From: Chloroflexota bacterium
GTDB taxonomy: Bacteria; Chloroflexota; Anaerolineae; Promineifilales; Promineifilaceae
Direction of reading: 5' to 3'
Length of the DNA: 64,000 bases
Assembly (NCBI GenBank): GCA_014584575.1
Contig: JACTMP010000042.1
Location: forward strand, 1 to 64,000
Below the pieces are notes generated by a model. It was given only the letters and a program-made list of their open reading frames with translations, ran no database searches and was not told the origin of the DNA. A program made the translations under genes and the position numbers. Below are positions 48,286 to 56,713 of the stretch, one piece after another. The number at the start of each line of letters is the position of its first letter. The stretch's first letter is position 1.

Positions 48286-50169
48286 ATGGAAGCTACCCCC
48301 CCCCTACAGGTTCGACCTGCCCACCGCTTACTTTACTTCGGCTACTTTCTGATTGCGCCCATCACCGCCATGCTCCTCTTGCTGGGTTTCACGGCCGTGA
48401 CCGCCGCCGACTACCAGAGCCAGCACAGTGAGCGCATTTTCACCGGTGTATCTGCATTGGGCATTGACCTGGGCGGGTTGACCCAGGCGGAAGCCCAGGC
48501 GGCGCTGGCGCAGGCATTTTCGTATCCGCAAACGGCCGTCATCACCCTTACCGATCCCGCCACCGGCCAGGAATGGACGTATACTCCCGCCGAATTGGGG
48601 CTGAGCTTTGACGCGGCAACCGTCGCCGCCGCCGCATACCAACAAGGGCGGACAGGCGATCCGGTGTCGCGCCTGCAAACGATGTTTGATACCTGGTATT
48701 ACGGCCGTACCCTGCCCACCCAATTTACCCTGGATGAAGCCCAACTCGACCAAAAACTGGCGGAAATCGCCGCCCAGGTCAACCGCACTCCGGCCAATGC
48801 CGCCTTGAACATCGCCGATGGCGCCGCCGAATACAGCGCCGGGCAGTACGGCCGTTTGCTCGATACCGCCGATGCCCGCCAGCGGCTGCTGCCCGCCCTC
48901 ACCCAATTCCGTGAAGCCGAATTGGAACTGCTGGTTCACCAGACTATGCCGGCCATTGCGGATGCCGGCAACAGCGCCGCCCAAATCCAGCAGTTGATTG
49001 GTAGCCCTATCACTTTCTACCTGCAAGCACCGCTGGATGAACTGGATTTACAACCTATCACCCTCTCTGCTGCCGACCTGAGCGCCTGGCTGCGCGTGGA
49101 AATGCGCGACAACGGCAGCGGGGTCATGGAGCACCACGCCTTTTTGGATGAAAACGCCGTCCGCCACTGGCTGCGCCAGTATGAGGACGATTTGTACCGC
49201 GAGCCGGTGAACGCCCGTTTCTATTTTGATGACGCCACCGAAGAACTGGTATTGGTCGCGCCGCACATCAACGGCCGTGAACTGGACATCGAAGCCACCA
49301 TTGCCCAATTGCAGGCCCAGGTGGGCACGCCCAACCGCTCCGTCCCTTTTGTGGTAAGGGATATTGTGCCGGTGGCTCATTCGGGAGCTACGGCCGTGGA
49401 ACTGGGCATTACCGAACTCATCACCCAAAGCACCACCTGGTTCTATGGCTCCACCCCCGCCCGCAAACACAACATTGCCACCGCCGCCGCTAACTTCTAC
49501 GGCATCGTCATCGCTCCTTACGAAGAGTTCAGCTTCAACAAATATCTGGGCAGCATTTCCGACGCCGACGGCTACGAGGAAGGGTTTATCATCATCGGTG
49601 GTATGACCATCAAAGGCATCGGCGGCGGCATTTGCCAGGTGAGTACCACCCTGTACCAGACTGCCTTTTTTGGCGGCTATCCCATCACCGAACGGCTGCC
49701 ACATGGTTACATGCTGGGCTACTACCGCGATGGCGCCGGGCATGGCATGGACGCCACTGTCTACTCGCCGATTGTGGACATGAAGTTCATTAACAACACG
49801 CCATACCACCTGCTCATCGAAAACTATTATGACGCCGAGCATGAGGCGCTCACCTTCAAGTTTTACAGCACCAGCCTGGGGCGGCGGGTGGTGAAAGAAT
49901 TATTGCCCTGGGAAAATGTGGTGCCGCCGGTTGAAGAAGATACCTGGGTCTTTGATGAATCATTGGAACCAGGTACCGTGACACAGGTAGACTGGCGCAC
50001 CGAAGGCGCGGATGTCACCGTCACCCGCATTGTCTACAACCGGGATGGCGTCCCCCTCTATGGCCCAATCGAATACTTCAACAGCCGCTACCTGCCGGTG
50101 GGCAATGTCTACCATTACGGCCCCGGTGTGGAGCCTTACGATTACTCCAAAGTACCGCGCAACCCGTAA
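48286..50169 (+). CDS. VanW family protein with peptidoglycan-binding-type domains
   Basis: 627 residues. One membrane anchor (about 16-38), a PG_binding_4-type domain (VSALGIDLGGLTQAEAQAAL), a second such region (about 220-340), then the VanW domain (about 375-510: NIATAAANFYGIVIAPYEEF, GGGICQVSTTLYQTAFFGGY, ERLPHGYM) and a C-terminal beta domain. VanW proteins are cell-wall associated; their reaction is not known. The stop codon touches a repeat (50168-50229). Confidence 0.9.
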   Translation: MEATPPLQVRPAHRLLYFGYFLIAPITAMLLLLGFTAVTAADYQSQHSERIFTGVSALGIDLGGLTQAEAQAALAQAFSYPQTAVITLTDPATGQEWTYTPAELGLSFDAATVAAAAYQQGRTGDPVSRLQTMFDTWYYGRTLPTQFTLDEAQLDQKLAEIAAQVNRTPANAALNIADGAAEYSAGQYGRLLDTADARQRLLPALTQFREAELELLVHQTMPAIADAGNSAAQIQQLIGSPITFYLQAPLDELDLQPITLSAADLSAWLRVEMRDNGSGVMEHHAFLDENAVRHWLRQYEDDLYREPVNARFYFDDATEELVLVAPHINGRELDIEATIAQLQAQVGTPNRSVPFVVRDIVPVAHSGATAVELGITELITQSTTWFYGSTPARKHNIATAAANFYGIVIAPYEEFSFNKYLGSISDADGYEEGFIIIGGMTIKGIGGGICQVSTTLYQTAFFGGYPITERLPHGYMLGYYRDGAGHGMDATVYSPIVDMKFINNTPYHLLIENYYDAEHEALTFKFYSTSLGRRVVKELLPWENVVPPVEEDTWVFDESLEPGTVTQVDWRTEGADVTVTRIVYNRDGVPLYGPIEYFNSRYLPVGNVYHYGPGVEPYDYSKVPRNP

Positions 50170-50229
50170 TCGGTGAACAGTGAACGGTAATCGGTGAAAA
50201 ACCGATAACGGTTTACCGATTACCGATTA
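50168..50229. repeat. GGTAATCGGTGAA inverted repeat between VanW and hlyIII
   Basis: TAATCGGTGAACAGTGAACGGTAATCGGTGAA runs into the inverted ACCGATTACCGATTACC. The VanW stop (50167-50169) and the last codons and stop of the hemolysin III gene (50213 on) both lie in it. A related fragment is at 53684-53714. Confidence 0.8.
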
Positions 50230-50899
50230 CCACCCCAAGCGGAAGCAAAAACACCAAGATCGTCACAAAATGGGTCGCGCTGCCGCCCATGACAAACAGG
50301 TGCCAGATGGCATGGTTGTAGGGGATGCGCTCGCCGACGTAGAAAATGACCCCGGCGGTATAAAATAGGCCGCCCAACATAATGCCAAACAAACCCCAGG
50401 GGGGCATGACCACCATCATTTGCCGGAGGGCTACCAGACACATCCAGCCCATAAACAGGTAGCCCAGGGTGGCCCACTTTTCGTAACGGCCGATAAACAA
50501 TACCTTGAAGCCAATACCCAGCAGCGCCATGCCCCAGACCACCGCCAGCAGCGTCAGCCCCACCGGGTCGCGCATTTTCACCAGCAAAAACGGGGTGTAG
50601 GTACCGGCAATCAGCAGGTACACGGCCGTGTGATCCATCACCCGAAATACCGGTTTCCACCGCGGGCGCTGCACACCGTGATACAGCGTCGAGGCCAGAT
50701 ACAAAAAGATCAGGCAGCCGCCATAAATGGTAAAGCTCAGCACCCGCCAGCCATCGCCATACAGCAACGCCAACACCACCAACGTCACCATGCCCAGCGC
50801 CGCCAGGACGGTACCCACGCCATGGGTGACGCTGTTCAGCATCTCTTCTTTGAACGAGTAGAAACCGGTTTGTAGGGACGGCCGTTTGCCGGAAAACAT
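50213..50899 (-). CDS. Hemolysin III / TrhA family membrane protein
   Basis: About 228 residues with seven membrane segments and the PAQR/HlyIII marks: ASTLYHGVQRP (Ser, His), MDHTAVYLLIAGTYTPF (Asp, His) and NHAIWHLFVMGGSATHF (two His), the predicted metal site of this hydrolase-like superfamily. Bacterial members have been tied to membrane fluidity. The start at 50899 (MFSGKRPSL) is preceded by AGGGGG. The C-terminal IGNR is encoded by a repeat shared with the converging VanW gene. Confidence 0.9.
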   Translation of the reverse strand: MFSGKRPSLQTGFYSFKEEMLNSVTHGVGTVLAALGMVTLVVLALLYGDGWRVLSFTIYGGCLIFLYLASTLYHGVQRPRWKPVFRVMDHTAVYLLIAGTYTPFLLVKMRDPVGLTLLAVVWGMALLGIGFKVLFIGRYEKWATLGYLFMGWMCLVALRQMMVVMPPWGLFGIMLGGLFYTAGVIFYVGERIPYNHAIWHLFVMGGSATHFVTILVFLLPLGVVIGNR

Positions 50900-51079
50900 A
50901 TACACCACCCCCTTATCCTGTTTGCTTCATCAAACCCTGACATTTAGGACAATTCATCTATACCTCTTGGTGAAGAGTGGCTATCTCTTATTGTTACATG
51001 GGCTATTGTACTTGTGCCGGGGCTTTACGGAAAGGGGGCAGGGTAATTCCAAAGTCCAGATTTTCTGTGGGAGGAGAGC

Positions 51080-51118
51080 CGCACGCCCACGTGCGAACGA
51101 GCAGCACGTGGGCGTGCG
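51080..51118. repeat. Perfect inverted repeat CGCACGCCCACGTGC
   Basis: CGCACGCCCACGTGC (51080-51094) and GCACGTGGGCGTGCG (51104-51118) pair over 15 bp around GAACGAGCA. It lies in the 306-base gap between the hemolysin III start and the arsM stop, in which I see nothing else. It may be a dispersed element or an end-of-transcript hairpin; no T-tract. Confidence 0.7.
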
Positions 51119-51205
51119 AACTTCGCCGTTATGAGTTAAGCCTGACTTTAGAATCGCCCTGGGAAAAGGGGACGGCCGTTGCCAGCCAATCTGTCCTGAG
51201 AATAA

Positions 51206-51997
51206 TCAAAGTTTCACGGCCGTGATCCGGGCGCTAAAGATGCGGGCTGCCCCATCCCCACGGGGGACGTCGGCCAATTCCACCGCCGGATTGGCCTTAT
51301 CGCGTATCGAAATCTGGCTGAAACCGGCCGCCTGCATCCAGGCCGTATAATCGGCCACATCCTCCGCGCCGGTAATGCAGCCGGCCCAGCGCGACATATC
51401 GGCTCGCTCTTCAGGCGTAAAACTGCCTTGTGTCACCATATCGGAGACCGCCAGCTTGCCGCCCGGTCTGAGCACACGGAATGCTTCTTGGAAGACGGCC
51501 GTTTTGTCTGGGCTGAGATTGATGACGCAGTTAGATAAGATTACGTCTACACTATCAGACGCCACCGGCAGATTCTCGATGTGCCCATAACGGAATTCCA
51601 CATTGTCTGCGTTGATCTTCTCTTTATTCCGGTTCGCCTTTTCCAGCATCGCTTCGGTCATGTCTACGCCGATGACGTGCCCGGTTGGTCCCACTCGCTG
51701 CGCCGCCAGGAAACAATCAATGCCGCCGCCGGAACCTAAATCCAGCACTGTCTGCCCTGGCTGCAATTCGGCAATGGTAATGGGATCGCCGCAGCCCAAT
51801 GACATGCCGGTCACGTCGGCCGGCAAGTCGCTAACATCCACATCATAGAACTCTGTCCCGCAGTAACCATCGCTGACCGTGTCGCCACAACAGCCGCCTT
51901 GATTAGCCGCCGTCAACTCCACTTTGAAGTCGCTGGCGAGACGGCCGTAACGCGCCTTCACTTCTTCATGTATCTGTTCAGGTGTTAAAGTTGTCAT
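51206..51997 (-). CDS. arsM: Arsenite S-adenosylmethionine methyltransferase
   Basis: About 263 residues. The SAM-binding motif is [16 protein letters not shown]; the arsenite-binding cysteines are seen in [30 protein letters not shown] and [11 protein letters not shown], the last two being the conserved pair of ArsM. It methylates As(III) to less retained or volatile forms. The ATG at 51997 has GGAG upstream, inside the longer frame. An ArsR-type repressor gene lies 90 bases upstream on the same strand, and the same ten bases (TCTATATGTT) stand before both genes. Confidence 0.95.
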   Translation of the reverse strand: MTTLTPEQIHEEVKARYGRLASDFKVELTAANQGGCCGDTVSDGYCGTEFYDVDVSDLPADVTGMSLGCGDPITIAELQPGQTVLDLGSGGGIDCFLAAQRVGPTGHVIGVDMTEAMLEKANRNKEKINADNVEFRYGHIENLPVASDSVDVILSNCVINLSPDKTAVFQEAFRVLRPGGKLAVSDMVTQGSFTPEERADMSRWAGCITGAEDVADYTAWMQAAGFSQISIRDKANPAVELADVPRGDGAARIFSARITAVKL

Positions 51998-52040
51998 GTT
52001 AATCTCCATATTGATTGATTGATTGATTTATTTATATATG

Positions 52041-52050
52041 TCTATATGTT
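52041..52050. promoter_or_regulatory. Candidate ArsR site before arsM (TCTATATGTT)
   Basis: TCTATATGTT at 52041-52050 is identical and in the same orientation to 52400-52409 before arsR. It lies 44-53 bases upstream of the arsM start in an AT-rich stretch unlike the rest of the window. ArsR operators are usually AT-rich dyads, so this may be one half. Untested. Confidence 0.4.
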
Positions 52051-52087
52051 TGTCAAAAAAAAGAGAGTCAAACTGCTGCGGCAGCTT

Positions 52088-52378
52088 TCACCCTCCAATT
52101 TCCACATGAACCTCAGGCGCAAAAACTTGCATAATTGTGCCGCAGCAGAAGGCAACGGCTTCCTGATTCAAGGAATAGTAGACCTGCTTTCCCTCACGCC
52201 GTACATGCACCAGCCCGGCATCACGCAGCACGCTTAAATGATGGGACACCGTAGGCTGAGACAGCGTGCCCATCTGTTCCACCACGTCCGTTACACACAG
52301 CCATTGACAGCACAATAGCCGCATAATGGCTTGCCGGGTCTCGTCTGCAATTGCCTTACCAAAAGTTATCGCATTCAT
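52088..52378 (-). CDS. arsR: ArsR-family transcriptional repressor
   Basis: 96 residues from the ATG at 52378 (MNAITFGKAIADETR). Winged helix with SQPTVSHHLSVLRDAGLVHV recognition helix and a basic wing (RREGKQVYYSL). Cysteines in RLLCCQWLCVTDV precede the recognition region, near the classical ArsR As(III) site, and a second pair (FCCG) lies near the C-terminus. Repression of arsR-arsM relieved by arsenite is the likely role. No ribosome site is obvious; the alternative ATG at 52384 is equally bare. Confidence 0.9.
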   Translation of the reverse strand: MNAITFGKAIADETRQAIMRLLCCQWLCVTDVVEQMGTLSQPTVSHHLSVLRDAGLVHVRREGKQVYYSLNQEAVAFCCGTIMQVFAPEVHVEIGG

Positions 52379-52399
52379 CAGCATACGTATCGAAGTCTA

Positions 52400-52409
52400 T
52401 CTATATGTT
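52400..52409. promoter_or_regulatory. Candidate ArsR site before arsR (TCTATATGTT)
   Basis: Second copy of the ten-base element, 22-31 bases upstream of the arsR start, near the short palindrome ATACGTAT (52384-52391). Together with the copy before arsM it suggests one regulator binding both leaders. Confidence 0.4.
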
Positions 52410-52481
52410 GTTGATTATACAGGTATACCAATTTCTGTCAAGGCGCATTTTGTTGGCTCAGCAATTCCCAGTTTGGCAAAG

Positions 52482-52572
52482 CCCGGCGATTGAAATCGCG
52501 GCAACAGAAAGCAATGTCGGCCTTCGCCGACTGGAAATAGTCGGCCAAGGCCGACATTGCCGTTTGTTGAGC
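52482..52572. mobile_element. GGCGATTGAAATC hairpin element, copy 1
   Basis: CCCGGCGATTGAAATCGCGG is followed by ACAGAAAGCAA and then a long stem: GCAATGTCGGCCTT (52511-52524) pairs with AAGGCCGACATTGC (52547-52560), with a further inner stem GCCGACT/AGTCGGC. A second copy in the opposite direction is at 60920-60973, where the stem bases differ but still pair. No coding capacity. It fills most of the infC leader region. Confidence 0.75.
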
Positions 52573-52750
52573 CTGCACTGAGGCTGCCGAAGTGCGCAGA
52601 TTTATTTGCCGCCGCAAATCAATCTGAGAATTGCTGACGACAAGTGAAAAAGTTTGACGCTCCTCCGGCGGTGTGCTATTATCTCGTGCGCAGTGCCGCT
52701 CAAATGAGCGGGCTGTTTGTTTATGGTTTACGGAAAATTGCATTAAGAAC

Positions 52751-52765
52751 GGAGAATACAATATT
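52751..52765 (+). promoter_or_regulatory. Ribosome site and ATT start codon of infC
   Basis: GGAG at 52751-52754 stands eight bases before ATT at 52763-52765, which opens an IF-3 of normal length. The only standard start further up (GTG at 52673) has no ribosome site and would add 30 residues unlike IF-3. Non-AUG starts of infC let IF-3 repress its own synthesis. Confidence 0.75.
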
Positions 52766-53314
52766 CGGAAGCGACGAAGTAAAACAGCGTATAAAACGAC
52801 CTCAAGCACCGATTACCGGATTAACCGCGAGATTCGGTCGCGTGAAGTTCGGCTTATTGATCATAACGGCGAAAATCATGGGGTTGTGCCTATAGCGAAA
52901 GCCAGGCAGTTAGCCGAGGAAGCAGAACTTGACCTGGTGGAAGTAGCGCCTAATGCCGATCCGCCTGTTTGCCGTATCATGGATTTTGGCAAATTTGCCT
53001 ACGAAAAGACCAAGAAGGAACGCGAGGCGCACAAACACCAGAAACAGATTGAGATCAAGACGATTCGGTTAACGCCGCGTACGTCTGGTTTTCATAAGGA
53101 TGTGCATGTGCAGCGGGCCAAACAATGGCTGGGCGAGGGCAAGAAAGTCAAATTCCAGGTGCGCTTTAAGGGGCGCGAGATTACGCACCCAGAATTAGGC
53201 CAGCAGACGTTGAATGAGATCGCCAGCGATCTCAGTGAACTGGCAACCATCGAGCAGGAACCAAAACTGGAAGGGTGGTCCATGACATTGCTGATGACGC
53301 CCACCAATCTGTAG
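52763..53314 (+). CDS. infC: Translation initiation factor IF-3
   Basis: 183 residues, read from ATT. N-domain: YRINREIRSREVRLIDHNGE, AEEAELDLVEVAPNADPPVC and RIMDFGKFAYEKTKKERE; C-domain: IRLTPRTSGFHKDVH, WLGEGKKVKFQVRFKGREI and GWSMTLLMTP. It inspects the start codon on the 30S subunit, which is why infC itself commonly uses a rare start. It is followed by the genes of L35 and L20, the standard operon, but a strong hairpin plus T-tract stands between infC and rpmI. Confidence 0.93.
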   Translation: MRKRRSKTAYKTTSSTDYRINREIRSREVRLIDHNGENHGVVPIAKARQLAEEAELDLVEVAPNADPPVCRIMDFGKFAYEKTKKEREAHKHQKQIEIKTIRLTPRTSGFHKDVHVQRAKQWLGEGKKVKFQVRFKGREITHPELGQQTLNEIASDLSELATIEQEPKLEGWSMTLLMTPTNL

Positions 53315-53347
53315 GGTTATGTGACCACACAAAAACATTGTGTATCT

Positions 53348-53368
53348 GCCCCTTTTAGGGGCTTTTTT
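53348..53368 (+). terminator. Intrinsic terminator between infC and rpmI
   Basis: GCCCCT (53348-53353), loop TTT, AGGGGC (53357-53362), then six T. It ends 17 bases before the rpmI ATG, so it could reduce or regulate read-through into the L35 and L20 genes. Confidence 0.8.
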
Positions 53369-53385
53369 ATGAGGGTGAAAATAAA

Positions 53386-53637
53386 ATGGCTAAACAAAAA
53401 GTTAAGAAGTACAAACTGAAGACCTATAAGGCGGCGGCCAAACGCTTCCGGGCTACCGGCAGCGGTGAGATCGTGCGCACCAAAGGCGGTAAGAGCCATC
53501 TGCGTCGGCGTAAGTCCAAGCGCGTTAAGCGGCAGTTCGACAAGATGCTGGTTGTGGAAAGTAAAGGCGAGCAGAAGCGCATTAAGCGGCTGCTGCCTTA
53601 CATGCGTCAATACAAGGCCAATCCGCCGGCCGGATAA
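53386..53637 (+). CDS. rpmI: 50S ribosomal protein L35
   Basis: 83 residues, longer than the usual 64-66 because of a C-terminal addition (EQKRIKRLLPYMRQYKANPP). The family core is clear: KLKTYKAAAKRFRATGSGEI and KSHLRRRKSKRVKRQ. Spacing from the preceding terminator is 17 bases. It lies between infC and rplT. Confidence 0.93.
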   Translation: MAKQKVKKYKLKTYKAAAKRFRATGSGEIVRTKGGKSHLRRRKSKRVKRQFDKMLVVESKGEQKRIKRLLPYMRQYKANPPAG

Positions 53638-53683
53638 TTTTATTGTTGTTTGTTTATCGCTGCCTGGCCTCGGTTTTGCCGGT

Positions 53684-53714
53684 GAGCGGTTATCGGTGAA
53701 CGGTAATCGGTGAC
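53684..53714. repeat. GGTAATCGGTGAA repeat fragment
   Basis: GAGCGGTTATCGGTGAACGGTAATCGGTGA lies in the rpmI-rplT gap and matches the element at 50168-50229. Confidence 0.65.
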
Positions 53715-53761
53715 AGGAAGGGCTTGAGCGCCAGCGCCAACCAAATGCGAGGTAAAAGAAT

Positions 53762-54118
53762 ATGAGAGTGAAAGGTGGGTTTACAACCCAACGTCGTCAT
53801 AAGAAAATTTTGCGGATGACTAAAGGCCAATGGGGCACCCGGAGCAAACTGTTCCGCCGCGCCAACGAGGCGATGATGAAGTCATACTGGTATGCGTACC
53901 GGGACCGCCGGGTGCGCCGCCGGGAATTCCGGCGGTTATGGATCGCCCGCATCAATGCCGCTTCCCGGATGCACGGCCTGAGCTACAGCCGTTTTATGCA
54001 TGGGTTGAAACTGGCGAATGTGCGGCTAGACCGGAAGGCGTTGGCTTATCTGGCGGTGACGGATGAACAGGCGTTTACGGCCGTTGTTCACAAAGCCCAA
54101 GAAGCGCTGGCTGCCTAG
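53762..54118 (+). CDS. rplT: 50S ribosomal protein L20
   Basis: 118 residues, the usual length. [20 protein letters not shown], a very basic N-terminal helix, [19 protein letters not shown] and [20 protein letters not shown] are family-typical. It binds 23S rRNA early in assembly and in other bacteria represses its own operon. AGGTAAAAG precedes the ATG. A terminator follows the stop. Confidence 0.95.
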   Translation: MRVKGGFTTQRRHKKILRMTKGQWGTRSKLFRRANEAMMKSYWYAYRDRRVRRREFRRLWIARINAASRMHGLSYSRFMHGLKLANVRLDRKALAYLAVTDEQAFTAVVHKAQEALAA

Positions 54119-54149
54119 TTTCCATTCTAAAAACCCTCACCAAACAGAA

Positions 54150-54179
54150 CGCCACTCCTGATCCGGGAGTGGCGTTTTT
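54150..54179 (+). terminator. Intrinsic terminator after rplT
   Basis: CGCCACTCC (54150-54158), loop TGATCCG, GGAGTGGCG (54166-54174) and TTTTT. It ends the infC-rpmI-rplT operon before recJ. Confidence 0.92.
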
Positions 54180-54215
54180 CTTATCACCCGCATCTGTGTT
54201 ACTATTCGCGCCGCT

Positions 54216-55943
54216 ATGAACCATTCACCAACGATTCGCGCCCCCCAATGGCACGTGGCCCCGCCTATTCCGCAAGCTACCCGCGACCAGATGGGGCACA
54301 TTTACCCTGTGTTGCGCCAGATTTTGTATAACCGGGGTATTACCAGCCCGGCCGAAGCGCAGGCTTTTTTAGAAGGACGCTATCTGGGGCAGACCGACCC
54401 GTTTTTATTGGCAGATATGGACACGGCCGTAAGTCGCATCCAACGCGCTATCGAACAAGAGGAAACGATCTACATTTATGGTGACTTTGACGCCGACGGT
54501 GTTACGGCCACCGTGCTGCTGACCCAGGCGTTACGCGGGCTGGGCCTTTCCCGCCAGCAAGCCCAACCCTATATCCCCGACCGTGTAGACGAAGGGTATG
54601 GCCTTAACACCGAAGCCCTGAGCAAGTTAAAGGGGGATGGCGCCGGGTTGGTGATCAGTGTGGACTGTGGCATTCGTTCCCTTGCCGAAGCGCAACACGC
54701 CCAGGCCATTGGGCTGGACATGATCATCACCGACCACCACAGCCTGGGGGTAGACCTGCCGCCGGCTTTGGCCGTCATCAATCCTAAACGCCCTGATTCT
54801 GCCTACCCGGAAAAGATGCTGGCGGGTGTGGGGATCGCTTTCAAACTGGCGCAGGCGCTGCGCCAGGCCATGCCGGCGCGCGCCCAATTTGAAGACACCG
54901 ACCTGCTCGACCTTGTGGCCATTGGTACAGTGGCCGATCTGGCGCCGCTGCTGCATGAAAATCGCAAACTGGTGGCAGATGGGTTGGTCGCGCTGAACAA
55001 CGGCCGTCGCCCCGGTATTCGCGCTTTAGCCGAAGCGTCTCGTTTGAAGATGGGCAGCCTGACGGCCGAGTCTATTGCTTTTGGTATTGGGCCGCGCATT
55101 AACGCCGCCGGGCGGTTGGCCCACGCCTATGACGCGGCGCGCCTGTTGGCGGCTTCCAACCAGGTAGACGCCCGCCGCTACGCCAGCGAGTTAAACCAGC
55201 TAAACCAGCGGCGGCAGCGCCTCACCGGTGAATTGGGCGACCGGGCTGAAGCCACGATTGATCCGACTGCTCCCATCCTTATTACTGCCGACAAGGATTA
55301 TTTACCGGGCATTGTGGGGCTGGTAGCCAGCCGGTTGGTGGAGAAACATTACCGTCCGGCGATTGTGATTGAACAAGGCGAGGAAGAAAGCCGGGGGTCT
55401 TGCCGCTCCATTGACGAGTTTCATATTACCGACGCGCTGGACGAGGTAGCCGACCTGTTGGTGCGGCATGGCGGGCATGCCCAGGCTGCCGGATTTACCA
55501 TTCGTAATGAAAATCTGCCCGCGTTTGCCGAACGGATGCGGGCGATTGCCGGGCGTGTGTTAGACGGCCGTGACCTTTCCCCGACGCTCTCCATTGACGC
55601 CGAAATTGATCTGGCTGAAGTGGATTGGAGCTTGTTTGAACATCTGGCCGGGCTGGAGCCAACGGGCACGGCCAATCCCACCCCTGTTTTTGCCAGCCGC
55701 CAGGCAGAGATTATTTCACACCGGCTGGTGGGGCAGGAGGGGAACCATTTGCAAATGCAGTTGACCGCGCCGGGACTAACCGGCGGGTATAAGGTTGTGC
55801 CGGCGATTGCTTTTCGGCAGGGCGTCTGGGCCAGTCACCTGCCGCAATTTGTGGACATTGCTTACACGATCAATGTGAATGAGTGGAACGGCCGTCGGGA
55901 CTTGCAGCTCATGGTGCAGGACATTCGGCCGGCAGGCCGATGA
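54216..55943 (+). CDS. recJ: Single-stranded-DNA exonuclease RecJ
   Basis: 575 residues. The DHH motifs are YGDFDADGVTATVLL, ISVDCGIRSL and MIITDHHSLG; the DHHA1 part shows SCRSIDEFHITDAL and RHGGHAQAAGF, followed by the OB domain (about 455-570). It degrades single-stranded DNA 5' to 3' in recombination and mismatch repair. It lies after the rplT terminator, so it should have its own promoter in 54180-54215. Its end faces the parA end with an eight-base gap. Confidence 0.94.
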   Translation: MNHSPTIRAPQWHVAPPIPQATRDQMGHIYPVLRQILYNRGITSPAEAQAFLEGRYLGQTDPFLLADMDTAVSRIQRAIEQEETIYIYGDFDADGVTATVLLTQALRGLGLSRQQAQPYIPDRVDEGYGLNTEALSKLKGDGAGLVISVDCGIRSLAEAQHAQAIGLDMIITDHHSLGVDLPPALAVINPKRPDSAYPEKMLAGVGIAFKLAQALRQAMPARAQFEDTDLLDLVAIGTVADLAPLLHENRKLVADGLVALNNGRRPGIRALAEASRLKMGSLTAESIAFGIGPRINAAGRLAHAYDAARLLAASNQVDARRYASELNQLNQRRQRLTGELGDRAEATIDPTAPILITADKDYLPGIVGLVASRLVEKHYRPAIVIEQGEEESRGSCRSIDEFHITDALDEVADLLVRHGGHAQAAGFTIRNENLPAFAERMRAIAGRVLDGRDLSPTLSIDAEIDLAEVDWSLFEHLAGLEPTGTANPTPVFASRQAEIISHRLVGQEGNHLQMQLTAPGLTGGYKVVPAIAFRQGVWASHLPQFVDIAYTINVNEWNGRRDLQLMVQDIRPAGR

Positions 55944-55951
55944 TGGGTATA

Positions 55952-56713
55952 TCAGGCGGCAGGTGGGGCCAGCGCTTTCTGCTGGAATTCGGCCCACAGC
56001 GCCCGGTATGCCTGGGCGGCGACGGAGCGAGGGGCAGAGGCGGGCAGCGGTTGGCGCTGCCATCCCATCTGTTCAATTTGTGAAAGGGCGGGGATGGGGG
56101 TGTGCAGGACGCGGGGGTATTGCTGGTACACGGCCGTGGCCACTTCCCGGTGCAGCTTGCGGCGCGCGTCTACCATTGAGAGAAATGTATATACCTTCGC
56201 CGTTTTGTACCCCTGCTTTTTCATGAAACCTAACATTTGGGCATAAGCATTCACTGCCAGGGTTGTGGGAATAAGGGGGATGAGCAGCCGGTCGGCGGCC
56301 GTAAAAATGTTTTCGGCCAGCAGATTGAGGGTAGGGGGACAATCCAAAAAGATATAATCATATTCGTGGTGCAAGGGCTCCAGGACGCGGCCTAATCGTT
56401 TGGTGGGCCGTTTTTTGTCGTTAAAAGCCACGTTCAGGTTTCGGTAGCTGAGGTCGGCGGGCAGCAAGTCTAGCCGCTCATAGTCGGTGCCTTTGATGCT
56501 GCGGCCAATGGCATTATCGCCGGTGTTTAGTTCGCGGGCGTCTTTGACGACTTTGGGTTTGATGCGGAAATAAAAGGAACTGGCCCCCTGTGGATCGAGA
56601 TCACACAGCAGGGTGGAATGTCCATCTTGGGCGGCCAGATAGGCCAGGTTCACGGCCGTCGTCGTTTTGCCCACGCCTCCTTTGTGACTGTAAATGGCGA
56701 TGACGGCCGTCAT
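55952..56713 (-). CDS. ParA/MinD-family partition ATPase, partner of the CHAD gene
   Basis: 253 residues. Deviant Walker A KGGVGKTTTAVNLA (signature Lys11, Lys16), LLCDLDPQGASS, and Walker B YIFLDCPPTLN. No ParB gene is adjacent; instead the ATG overlaps the CHAD stop in ATGA, so the two are translated together. ParA ATPases without ParB often position a cargo (carboxysomes, chemosensory clusters) on the nucleoid; here the cargo may be what the CHAD protein binds. As a chromosomal soj it would normally be next to parB. Confidence 0.9.
   Translation of the reverse strand: MTAVIAIYSHKGGVGKTTTAVNLAYLAAQDGHSTLLCDLDPQGASSFYFRIKPKVVKDARELNTGDNAIGRSIKGTDYERLDLLPADLSYRNLNVAFNDKKRPTKRLGRVLEPLHHEYDYIFLDCPPTLNLLAENIFTAADRLLIPLIPTTLAVNAYAQMLGFMKKQGYKTAKVYTFLSMVDARRKLHREVATAVYQQYPRVLHTPIPALSQIEQMGWQRQPLPASAPRSVAAQAYRALWAEFQQKALAPPAA

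Noticed and set aside
52673..52762. Upstream extension of infC from GTG 52673
   Set aside because: No ribosome site, residues unlike IF-3, and a well-placed GGAG before ATT 52763 explains a normal-length protein.
55952..56713. Chromosome partition gene soj/parA near the origin
   Set aside because: No parB, gidA, gidB or parS-like site is adjacent, and translation is coupled to the CHAD gene instead.
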